From: Lycocorax pyrrhopterus obiensis
Taxonomy: Eukaryota > Chordata > Aves > Passeriformes > Paradisaeidae
Direction of reading: 5' to 3'
DNA length: 64,000 nt
NCBI GenBank assembly: GCA_014706295.1
Contig: JACSVZ010000004.1
Span: 6,068,965-6,132,964 of the forward strand
This document shows positions 10,761-21,000 of the stretch, piece by piece. The notes beneath the pieces are model-generated. The model saw only the letters and a program-made list of their open reading frames with translations, had not been told where the DNA came from and made no database searches. Position numbers and translations under genes: made by a program. The first letter of the stretch is position 1. Each line of letters starts with the position of its first letter.

Positions 10761-13700
10761 AGGCCACCATGTCCTCACCATTGTCTCTCAAAATACTAAG
10801 TATGTTCAGAACAACTGTTTAATGAAAAAAGTGTTCGGCCAAGCACTGCTTAACAGGATACTTGCACATTGACCTAAGCTTTTAGACTCATTTCATAAAT
10901 AAAGGCAGCATTTGTGCTATTTAGAAGCAGAGTAAAACTTGATTTTACAGTCCTACCTCCTCAGTCCTTTGGGACTCAGATTCTCCTCAGGATAAAGGAG
11001 TGTTGTCCCACTGAAGAAGGCACTGGCAAGTTGATCAGCAAAGCAGAGATGTCCTAAAAACCATGAACTATGACCTTCCAGGGGATATTTCTAACAAGTA
11101 CTCAAGAGGATGCTCCTGCCAGCGCAATGGAGACCTTTGAGGTGACCATTCCCCACGGAAAAAGCCTTGCAGGAAGGCAGTATTTCCGTGTGACTCCGTG
11201 ATACTGGTCATGCACAGGCTTTGAGGACCTTATGAAGCTGAAGTTAACGGACATGAGGTTGTGAACAGTGTGAAAAAATCTGGAGAAGGTGTGAAACTAT
11301 CAACAAGGGTTTACGTTAAACAATCAGAGAGGAGCTTGACCTCCCTGATCCTATATCAGCCTTAGTGCTGGTAACTAAGGAGAAGGATGTGATGTTTAGT
11401 AACTCACAGGGTCACAGGTGTTCGGAAAGGGTGACTCCCATCAGCTTCTTGATGGAAAAGGGCATCTTCCTAAATTTGGTGTTCACCTACTGGGGGCAGC
11501 TAAATAAGAATTCATCCCCCCTCTCCTCCCATCTGCTCCCACCTCACAGCCTGTCCCTCCATTTCAGACAACCCCTGTAGCTCTCCAGCCCCTGACCAGG
11601 TGTGGAGTGAGACAGAAGCTACAGTGCCTTGGGGGTGGGCACCTCCTCCAAATGACAGCTCAACATCAACAGCAACGAAAAGACCAGAATGTCCTGTCCT
11701 GTCACACGACACAGGGCAAGCAGGAAAGTGCCAGCTCCCCTCAGAACCTCCTTCACACTCCCTGGAGTTCCCTCCTCACCCCAAGTGCTGCAGTGAGGCC
11801 AAGCTCCATCCCAAACCTGTGATGTACTGCACGAGGAACTCGCCATAAGCAGAATGTGCCTCCTTTCTGGAATGTGCTCAGGTTATGGGCACACAATCAA
11901 ATGCAATCAAGGCACAGCAGCTAAACAAGTCAGCACCTGTCAGCTGGGCCTCTAAACCTACCTCTGGAAGCGCCTTTATGTTCCTCCCAGAAGCGTGTTA
12001 TGGGAAGGGCCGCGCAGGGAAACATGCTGCCTTCACCCCTGGTTTGTTGGGCTGTTCATCACCCCTCTGATCCATGTCACCTTCACATTTCAGCTGGCAA
12101 ATCCAAATCTGGGAGTGCTCCTATTTGCTTAGCTGGGAAAAAAAAAAGAGAGAGAAAAAAAAATCAGATCGCTTAGTTAAAATAGATCTCAAAACGGAGT
12201 GGCTGCACGAGAACTGAATTGCAGAAGGACTGATGGAATGTTCTTTTTCTCCTTGGACAGCTGGTTAAGCTGGTTAGGGTGATAACCTCTAGCACATCAG
12301 CTGGGAGGAAATTAAGCCGCTCTTGCACAGCTCTGGAACAGCTCCAGCCCACCCTGGCTGCAAAGGAAAACATGCAGCCTTAAATCCCAGAGGAAAGGGT
12401 CTCAATTTCAGTCGGTATTCTCAATAAATATGAAAAAGAACATGCAAGGCAAAACCAGACAGGTTCCTTAAACAAAGACTGAGATTAATTTTAAACTGTG
12501 TTGTCCAATCATATTGATCATTATGGCCACTTACATTTACTATAACTACTCGAGTTTTCCTGCTTTGTTCCTTTACTGCAACACAAAAACAAGGACTTTC
12601 TCCCACAGTTGGCTAGATGTTTCCTGAAATAACATGAGTGGTGGCTATTTTACTCAGCAGGTTCCTTTATCACCACAGAGCAGGAAAGTTGACAGGCTTT
12701 GTGTCTGAAATGTAATTAGCTCACGGGAGCACAGTCATAATGAAAGCAAGATTTACATTATTGCAGACGTGATTGTTTGCTCTTTCAAACAGGAGTAAAA
12801 TGTGAATTCCGAGGCTTGGATTCGGGGGGCTTGTTCAGTCAATATCCTCAGATGTCCATTACTTCTGCCAAGGGGATGGGAAGCATGGAGGTTTAGGCCA
12901 GGTTTCTTTTAAGCTTTTAAGACCTCAGAAAAGAAATGAATGATGAAAAGTGAGCAAAAATTTCTTTTCTAGAGGCTTTTGAACCTGTTGGCCCCTACAA
13001 AAATTTCAGAAAGCAAATAGCCTTTACTCAAACCAATTTTGTTGTGAGGCTTTCCAGCTACTGATAGCATCTTTCCAGGAAAAGGAGGGGAAGCAGGAAA
13101 TTTTTCATTTATATGATCTCTCAGCAGGAATACTATAATATAATGTAACAACAGCAGTTTCAGGACCTGCATGGAGAGATCCAGAAGCACATTGCGGGAA
13201 AAGACCCTGCGACTTAAAGGTCATTTTTCCTTTGAAAGCAAATTACAATTCTTTCTACCAGATGTTCCCCTACCTGCTTCAGGCAGGACACAGTAAAAGA
13301 GACTCCAGCCACCTCCTCCAGTGCTGCTATAACCTCCCTGACCAGGAAGGCTTTTTTAAAATCCAGCCTGGATCTTGCTACATTGCTTTGTCCAGCACAG
13401 AGAGGGAGATTTATATATCTGAAAAGAACAGTCTTGCTCCCAGGTATCAGTGCCTCAGGCTCAGTAACCCGTTTCTTTTCATCTTTGTGGGCCACATTTT
13501 CTGGGGTTCTGATTTATCCTCCCTGTTCTCCTCTAAACTGTGTCCTACTGATTCAAATCCTTCCCAGATTGCGTTGGCCCAAACATGATGAGAGGCTCCA
13601 GGTGGGGCCTTCTGAGAAATGAGAAATCAATGCGGCTTCTCGCAAATGTTCCCCAAGAGCTGCTATCCAGGCACTAAAACTAAAGAGGAACACAAACAAG

Positions 13701-14095
13701 GTTCTTTCTGCAAAATATTCAGTTCAACAAGTTACTGTGTTGTCCCAAAAACCAACAGGGGACTGAACAGGGCCCTTACTGAAGTGATACAGCCAGCATT
13801 GACACGAATCCCATCATGTTCTCGTATTTCCCTTTGTCCTACCACTGACAGCAATATCACCACAAAGGAAAGAGGAATGTGCCTTTACATTTCTGTTTGT
13901 CCAGCCATCCTGACCTAGTCCAAGAAGCAGCATGTCAAACATCAGAGTCTGTTTTGATTCAAGAGAGGCCTCTAGTTAAGCAGGAACAAACCTGTCGTAA
14001 TTTAAGCAGATAAACAACCCAAAAAAACTTGTTACAGAAAGAGCAGCAACAAGTTTAGGAAAAGTTATTAACTCCAATTTAGCCAATGTATAGGG
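10761..14095. other. Non-coding stretch, nothing recognised
   Basis: No gene or repeat family identified. Overlapping frames of 80-118 codons at 11.5-11.85 kb and 13.2-13.6 kb occur on both strands, lack domains and are treated as chance. If the LTR-like segment to the right is a minus-strand proviral 5' LTR, the retroviral leader would run leftward from about 14,097. I could follow no gag or pol reading into 13-14 kb, so any provirus is truncated or the interior is too decayed to see. Confidence 0.5.
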
Positions 14096-14099
14096 TTCA

Positions 14100-14123
14100 G
14101 TTCGAAACCGGGCAGAAACACCA
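14100..14123 (-). other. tRNA-Val 3'-end match: probable retroviral primer binding site
   Basis: On the plus strand this reads GTTCGAAACC then GGGCAGAAACACCA. That is the T-loop, T-stem, acceptor stem and CCA of a vertebrate tRNA-Val, as I know that tRNA, with at most one base different from the common isoacceptors. CCA is added after transcription and is not in eukaryotic tRNA genes, so its presence implies reverse transcription. On the minus strand the sequence starts TGGTGTTTCTGCCCGG, the expected form of a primer binding site just downstream of a 5' LTR. The match runs past the usual 18 nt. The alternative is a fragment of a tRNA-derived retrosequence. Confidence 0.6.
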
Positions 14124-14126
14124 ATT

Positions 14127-14139
14127 TAGTGTAGTGGTT
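14127..14139 (-). other. 13-nt match to the tRNA-Val D-arm, next to the primer binding site
   Basis: TAGTGTAGTGGTT on the plus strand equals bases of the 5' part and D-arm of tRNA-Val. It lies 3 bases from the CCA of the tRNA 3'-end match, so the two pieces are in permuted order relative to the tRNA. On the minus strand this would be the last bases of U5 and would be complementary to the D-arm of the primer. See the findings for interpretation. Confidence 0.5.
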
Positions 14140-14800
14140 TTGATTTGAATTCTCTATTACTTACTTATTTTCTTTCTGTGAGATAAGAATTAAGAGGAAA
14201 AAAACAAAGCAGGCACAAACTTTAAACAGCTGGGATACAAAAAAAGAGTTTTATTACTAATAGAATTAAAAGTAAAAAAAAAAAAACCAAGAAATTTAAA
14301 GCAAACCTCCCCCCTCCTCCAGCACTTCTCTCCTACTCAACTCACACAAAGGATAATAGAACATGGGATTTCAGTCAGAGCTGCAGTTATTGAAAAGTCT
14401 CTTTCTTATGCTTAAGGAAAAAAGAGTTTTCTTTTGCTTCACCTGGCTCCCAAACTGCTACCAACAGCAGATCCACCCGGAAACAAACAATCTGCTGTGG
14501 TGTAAAACATCTCTCCCATGAAAAATCTCACAGTTCCTTCACACTGCCAAACACGGGCCATCACATGGGGTTATTAATCTTTTTAAGGATGAGTTATTTT
14601 GGCCTGAACACAAAGGCCTTCTTCGCCACAAGTATCTAAAAGCCTTTCACTGCTTTTATATAGCCTGGCATAGGCACTCTTCACAATCTTCACGAGCCAC
14701 ACGTGAATTCTCCATCCCCCCATGTACTTCAAATGGATTAAGGAGACAAACAGTCTGTGACATTACAGTTTCTTACCACGGCACGCAAGAAGTATTTTTA
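14130..14800 (-). mobile_element. LTR-like segment of an endogenous retrovirus (minus strand, boundaries uncertain)
   Basis: Read on the minus strand, the order of signals fits an LTR: a TATA box (GCTATATAAAAG, plus 14653-14664), an AATAAA polyadenylation signal (plus 14250-14255), a T/G-rich stretch below it, about 100 bases of U5-like sequence, then the tRNA-Val-type primer binding site at 14100-14123. The 3' edge of the LTR should lie near 14,130. The U3 start is not visible. It could be near 14,800, or U3 could include the CpG-rich tandem array up to about 15,650. No target-site duplication and no coding interior were found. TATA-to-polyA spacing (about 400 bp) would mean a long R region. 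A TATA promoter plus polyA signal unrelated to a retrovirus cannot be excluded. Confidence 0.45.
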
Positions 14801-14840
14801 AGCTGCGCGCGAGAAACGCGGCACCGCCCTCTTTTCTCCC

Positions 14841-14851
14841 GCCGCCATTTT
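14841..14851 (-). promoter_or_regulatory. YY1-type promoter element
   Basis: The minus strand reads AAAATGGCGGC, matching the classical YY1 consensus (AANATGGCGGC) that sits just downstream of start sites in many CpG-island promoters and some retroelement leaders. It lies in the left part of the CpG island, about 190 bp upstream (minus-strand sense) of the TATA-like word at 14653-14664. The in-frame ATG on the minus strand opens only about 16 codons. Occupancy is inferred. Confidence 0.45.
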
Positions 14852-15097
14852 CAGCTCCGCCTCACATGCCTCACTCTCTCTTTCTCTCTGACTCTGAAGC
14901 CGCCACGTTGCAGTGTTTTTGTTCAGGCTTTACGAGAAAAAGCCTCGCTCACTTTGTGCTGCTGGCTGCATGGTGTCTTCTTCAGTTCGGCACGAAGGGT
15001 ACTGGCTGCAGACAGGCGGCTCCGCCGGCTCCCGCCGGCTCCGTGTGGTGAGGACAGGGACCCGCCGGTCCCACGAAGCCGCGCCGATTTAGTTTAT

Positions 15098-15461
15098 GTG
15101 AGGCAGTCCGTGGCCGGTTTCAGCTGTGAGGCACTCCACGGCTGGCTTTAGCTGTGAGGCAGTCAGTGGCCGGCTTTAGCTGTGTGGCAGTCCATGGCCG
15201 GTTTCAGCTGTGAGGCACTCCATGGCTGGTTTCAGCTGTGTGGCACTCCACGGCCGGTTTCAGCTGTGTGGCACTCCGTGGCCGGCTTTAGCTGTGAGGC
15301 ACTCCACGGCCGGTTTCAGCTGTGTGGCAGTCCGTGGCCGGTTTCAGCTGTGAGGCACTCCGTGGCCGGTTTCAGCTGTGAGGCACTCCGTGGCCGGCTT
15401 TAGCTGTGTGGCACTCCGTGGCCGGTTTCAGCTGTGAGGCACTCCGTGGCCGGCTTTAGCT
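15098..15461 (+). repeat. Minisatellite: 13 x 28-bp tandem repeat
   Basis: Thirteen contiguous 28-bp units with no insertions or deletions. The unit begins GTG(A/T)GGCA(C/G)TCC and ends GGCCGG(T/C)TT(C/T)AGCT. Differences are confined to a few recurrent positions: A/T at base 4, C/G at base 9, two bases before GGCCGG, and the TTC/TTT near the end. Units 7-13 are more alike than units 1-5. Eight unit junctions create CAGCTG, a class A E-box, so the array presents E-boxes at multiples of 28 bp. Since 28 is not a multiple of three and GTGAGG supplies TGA stops, a repetitive protein is unlikely. Confidence 0.97.
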
Positions 15462-15519
15462 GCCTGCAGCTCTCGGATAGTTCCCCCTCCCAGCGACCCG
15501 GGGTCGGTGCCGCGGCCTT

Positions 15520-15543
15520 GGGAAAAGGGGAGGGAGCCAGGGG
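15520..15543 (+). other. Potential G-quadruplex
   Basis: Four G runs with short loops: GGG (15520-15522), AAAA, GGGG, A, GGG, AGCCA, GGGG (15540-15543). This meets the usual G3+N1-7 rule. It lies in the GC-rich right flank of the minisatellite within the CpG island. Folding in vivo is not shown. Confidence 0.6.
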
Positions 15544-17999
15544 CCCTGGCCCGGCCCGGCGGGGCCCGGAGGCTCCGAGGCCCCCCCGCCTTCAGGCGAG
15601 CGGGCTGGAACGAAGGAAATTCCCGCCTTTCCGCATAGTTTAAATAGGTAAATTGCGAGAAGCGTCATTAGTCTAAAAAACTGTCCATCAACTCAGGGTC
15701 AACCCACTACAGCCAAGAAGACACAAATCCTGTATCTTCACCCGTGTTCTCAGCATTGATGCAGATTTTATTGTAATGTCATACTGTCCACTGGGAATGG
15801 TGTTATCATTGGGCAAGTTGGTTTTAAATAGAAAAAGCCATCAAGATGATGAAGAGAAAATAGATTTTCTTTCCATCTCCCTTTGCAGTAAAGATTAGGA
15901 ATTGTAGAATTTGGAGGTATTTGACTTCAGAGCAGTGAAATCCGTGCATGTTCTGCTGAGAAGTGCCGAGAGTTTGCATCGTGCTGTGACCTAACGCAGC
16001 AAACTGATCCCTCAGAGTTGATGCCACAGGACCTTCCCTGGTTTCTGTTTTGCAGGCGAAATGTTCCCCTCCTGATCCACCAGCACTGCTTAATCCCCTG
16101 GATGCAGCTTGTGCTGAATGAACTGCCAACAATTACAGGTAACTGGTGACCAACAGACACCACAGGAAGGATAAAATCAAATGCCGTGGTCAACACACTG
16201 CGGTTTGATATTTTTTGTTGTCACTCTATCCATTTAATCAGGAACTATTTCTTAATGAGTGGACTGCCAAACTGGTATGATTATATCCTTTGAAGTAAAA
16301 GTAGGTCTCAATCTGCCTATTTTATTTTTATTTTTGCCTTTTCCTTAAATCAGCAAATCCTCTACATAGCCTCTTGCTGATTTTAAGAGGCATATGGTTC
16401 TTAATCCAGCGGTGTATGAATTATGGCAGTAAATGGCTTTGAAAGTGCCTCGAAAGCAAAAATATGGAAATTTCCCCCCCAAGAGACCAGGATGAGCAGT
16501 CATTATTTTTGCGATTGCAGAGAACACTGCCCAAGTGTTCCAAGACTCCGTGTGTGTAATTGTTTGTCTCTTTCTTGCTTTGAAGTATTTTTTTTTTAAC
16601 AGCAAAACCTCAGACACACTCAAGGACAGCTTCCACAGCTTGGTCAAGAACACCAGCGTATCTACATATTCACTAAGTCATAAATCTTCTATACTTTGGC
16701 TATGCATATATGACACATGACCCTTATTTCTCCCTTGTGGTCGAGTCTGAGAGACAATAGAGGTCCACTAAAGCACACAGCGTCCCTCCTAGGTAATATT
16801 TCATATGTATCTCTTTACAACCACCAACACATCAAGGTAACTGAGCTGCAGTCTGGGAGGGGAGTTTAACCATAATTGTCTTAAATTGTCTAATTTGGAT
16901 AAAATGAGCAAGAAAATTCCCTCAGCTATTTGTTAGTATAATAATGTCATCTATATGTTTCTTGCCTCGTGGTATTCTGCTTTGTAAAGGGGAATGAACT
17001 ATAGTCGGAATCCTTTGGATATTTGGTTCGATCTGTCTGTCAGACATTAATTAGTTTCATAGCAATCTCTCACTGCTGTCTTGTGGAAAGACAGCAAGAC
17101 TGAAAAATAAGCCAGGATGACAAAGGGAGAGCTTGACTTGCTTCTGACCAAAGAAATCTGTCATTAAGAAAAGGTTCAGAACTCAGATCTGAGGCTCCTT
17201 TGCCTGCCTTGCGGGAGTACCGATGACTGGATTAAAACATTAATGTGTTATTATACACCAAATTGTCTCCTCAAAGAATGGTCTATTTGCTCATTTATTT
17301 CTATGTACATAAACAACTGGAGAGAGGGAGATTTCCAGGGCAGGAACTCAACCATGCGACTCTCACTAATGACAGTGGCTGTTAGGCAGCCAAAACCTCG
17401 AACGAGGCTTCCAAATTAACCTTAAAATAACATTACCGAGGCCTCAGTAGCAGCTCTGCAGTTAAATCCATATTAAAATTTGCACTTGGAGCATCACTAA
17501 TGTCCCAGGATTTCCTACTCAAATTGCTTTGCATCATCTCCCTATTTTACATGCTGAGGTCTAATTCTCTGCTTTGGAGCAGCATCCTTTAACATGGGTA
17601 CAAAGCACATTTGCAGCACCAGCAGAAAAGTGCTGCTACGGAGCACAGAGTCGTGTCCTAACTCTCCAGGAGACAAGGGAATTTGCCCACGTGTATTTAA
17701 ATATATTAACTTTCACTCAAAAAGAAGTTTTAACCTCTTCCATTAAAAAATCTGGAGCTGCTATTTCTTCACACACTTGGTGATTCCTGCCTTCTATACC
17801 TTATCCCTCATAGTTCCTAAGCCTTGGAAAATAAAGCAGTTTTATTTACATTGCTAAGTAGAGACACTGGAGTTTGAAAATGTCGATAGACAGGTTGTGT
17901 TTTTACATGAAAAATGTATATCAGGCTTACAGCACTACAATACCACTTTCCAGAAGTAGGCATGATGATAAATTCCTGGTTTGTTTAAAAAATAAATTA

Positions 18000-18030
18000 A
18001 AAAAAAAGAGGGGGAAAAAAAGGAGAGGGG
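18000..18030 (+). repeat. Polypurine tract
   Basis: An almost pure A/G run: A-rich, then GAGGGGG, A7, GGAGAGGGG. It is low complexity, with possible triplex-forming character. It has no flanking LTR features that would make it a retroviral polypurine tract. Confidence 0.8.
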
Positions 18031-21000
18031 CTAAACTAATCAGGGTTTCTTTGAGGCAGTTCACCCCCAGAGTGTTTTAAAGAACAAGTAGCAAGACCAG
18101 GGCTTTCTAAAAGAGATCATAAATATCACAGGAGTTTTGAAACGCTCCTTAAAGGGTGCTTGCTGTCCTAAAATTCCTGTATAAGTATCCCTCATTCTCT
18201 GACATAATCCCGCAATGCATCCCACAAGACTTTGTGCTTAACCTCAACTGCAAACCAACAGTGAGATCATTAAAAGTGAGGTTTCACTCACGTATGAAGA
18301 ACACGCCAGATTCCTTACTCAGTTTTTATAGGATCTTATTCTGGCTCCAACAATTTCAAAAGTAGTTCCTCAGACCCCTGGTAGATACTAAAGAGGCTTT
18401 TGAAGGCAGCTTGCAGTAGTGCAGGCACAGCAACAACTCTGAGTGCTATTTACAGACACATTTAGCTCACCACAAAACTGAGACCAAACTGCTGGGGAAG
18501 AGCTTCCCTGTTGGGAGAAGGAAGACAGCCTTTACCTCAAAATATTCCAGATGCTGTACCACTCTGAATCCTAATATAAATTAGTTTGGGGGGTGGAGGC
18601 ATTGAGTGCTTTTTGAGATGGTTTTTCGAATTATGTCACAGGAAAAAAAAATCCCTTCACTTGATTTATTTCCAGTGTCTCTTCCTTGAAGGAAATTCAA
18701 ATATCATGCATTTGGAAAAAAATCCCAGGCACCTGCAGTACAGTTAGAATTTTAAAGGCTATGTTAAAGAGAGGTTCCTAAATCCATGCACTGCTGAACT
18801 TAGTGCTCACACCACAGTGTCCCCTGGGCCAAAACACACTAGACCACATCTCATAGGGTCACCTTCGGATATTGCAACCCCATGAGGTGCTATAGGAAAA
18901 CCAGGACTGTAGGAAAGGCCAGCTACAGCTCTTTCCAAGTCTCCAGCAGATTGTTTCCTGGTCTGGGTAAAGACACTTTCGATTTCATCCAAACTGTTCA
19001 CACATTTTCTTAATAAGAACTTGTGTCAAAACGTTTCAGTTGTCAGAATATTCACCTCTGAGCCTGAGCTTGTAAGTACAAGTCCACACATTAGTTTACC
19101 CATCAATATCCTGTCTGTATTTTTGTCTGTGCATTCCTGAAGTGCCCATCACCCTGATGCAGAGGTGCCAGTGCAAATTCTCACCCCGTGTTAGTTTGAC
19201 AGCGCTGTCATCAGAGCTGGCTGTGCTTCAACTAAAATACAAACCCATGGCTACTCCTGTCCAGGTCTGGGAGCTACTCTGGAAGTTGGAGGGTCTATGA
19301 CAAGAGAAGTAGCAGGTCTAGTCCCATGCTCAGGTCACTGTTCCCTTCTACAATAAAACAGGTTGTAAATCCCAAAGCTGAACAAAATCCTCATTATTGG
19401 GGAGATTGGGAGATGGTTGATGTGGCAAACTCACTGTCAAGGTGTTAGGAAGACTTTTAAGTACGAGGAAAACAACCTATATAAACAAAACCTATTGTGT
19501 TCTTTATCCTACGCAAACCCTAGGCAAGGAGCACACCTTCTTCCCAGAAAAACCCAGCAGCCAGAAGAGATAGAAAAGAGCAGCTCCTACAGCACTAGCA
19601 CCACTTGAATGGCTGAATGTAGAATTAAAAACAGGCTTCGCTTCCAGGTGCAGACAGATGTCTGATGTGAAGATATTGGCTGTCTCTCACCAAAAATGAC
19701 AGGCATTTTGGTAAGGCTTTACTTAACAGATGGCAAAACTTGGGTCCTACCGACTGCTGCAGGATCTGGAGGCACTCAGCACACAGCAGGATCAGGCCCA
19801 AACATGGGGCTGAACACCGGGTTTCATCCACATCGTTAAGAAAAGTTATTGGTGTGAAAAGGGTGTTCAGGCACTAAGCATCAGATTCAGGGAAAAAAAA
19901 GACCAACAAACCTTTGCGGCGTATTGTGATGTTTTCTTTTGTATACCGTATCAATGACTGTGTGGTGTGCTCCCTGAAAATCCAGCCCTTGGTAATTGTC
20001 AGGGAACTTCATTCTGAGTGCAGGCTCTACTGGAAATTAATTGCTTCAGTGCAATCTGAACCACATCATAAATGTCATGTAGAAGTTGCAGGGAGTGAGG
20101 AGGCAATGACAGCTCTATCCGCACTGTTTCATTTAAAGGTGGGTAAAACACACTGCGACAGAAGTGCTCTTCATCAATAATTTAGTCCGCAGTGTAAAGC
20201 CAAGCCTTGCCAAAGATGCCAGGGGAGCAGCTACCTCCCTGGTTTTAATGACACCAGCAGGGAGGGGTTGAGGGGCCAGCTCAAATCAACATTCATTGCA
20301 CATCTGGGCATGTCGGCAGATGAAGATATCTAGGACTGAGCTGACAGGACAAAGGGTTGAAAAAAGAAGTGTAACCTAGAAAACCTTTACTTTGAATTCT
20401 TTGTATAAATTCAAGGGGGATGACAGTTCCTAAGGTCATCTTACATAATAAAACTACAGTGATCTACATAGAGAATTTTAACTCTTTCCAACACATAATC
20501 AAAGCAACCGCAAGTTAAGTTTATATTATTCACTTTATGAATGTAAAATGCAGAATCCTTAATTCTCAGAAAAGAACTGTTTTAATGAGCAGAATGTTAA
20601 CATTTATATGCCTGATTTCATTGCAATAACCCTAATTATAGTAGCACGGAAGCCCCACTGTACTGGAGGGTCACTGCAGTTCCTATTATAACCCTTATCT
20701 TAGGGGAGTTTAATGTCTTTGCCATTTCCCAGTGCATCGGCTGAAACTTGCCATGCAGGTTAGCGCTGGTTTACTCCTTCAAATTATTGTTTTACAGCAG
20801 TTTAGTCTGGTTCTTAAACAGCTTCTGCTTGCCAAAAATCAGAGTTTTTACTGTGTTTATGGCAGTCTCCACACAAAAGCCCATCCATTTGCTCTGAGGA
20901 GAATATGACATTCAGGTGCAAGGAGATGGATCCATCTCCGTACCAAACTCCGTATCCTCACCCCGGGAGGTCACAAAGCTGTGTAGTTTCAACATGGTTG

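Larger units (their letters stand above)
14800..15645. promoter_or_regulatory. CpG island enclosing a minisatellite
   Basis: CpG frequency and GC content rise abruptly at about 14,800 (GCGCGCGAGAAACGCGG) and fall again near 15,645. The left third has a YY1-type word, GCCGCCATTTT, at 14841-14851. The middle is the 28-bp tandem array. The right part is very GC-rich, with CCCGGCGGGGCCCGG-like words and a four-run G tract at 15520-15543. Such islands usually mark promoters of genes or long non-coding RNAs, but no open frame with a signature starts here on either strand. It may instead be the U3 of the adjacent LTR-like segment. Confidence 0.65.

Noticed and set aside
15182..15403. Repetitive protein encoded by the 28-bp minisatellite
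   Set aside because: 28 bp shifts the frame every unit, and units with GTGAGG introduce TGA stops. The open frames end within the array.
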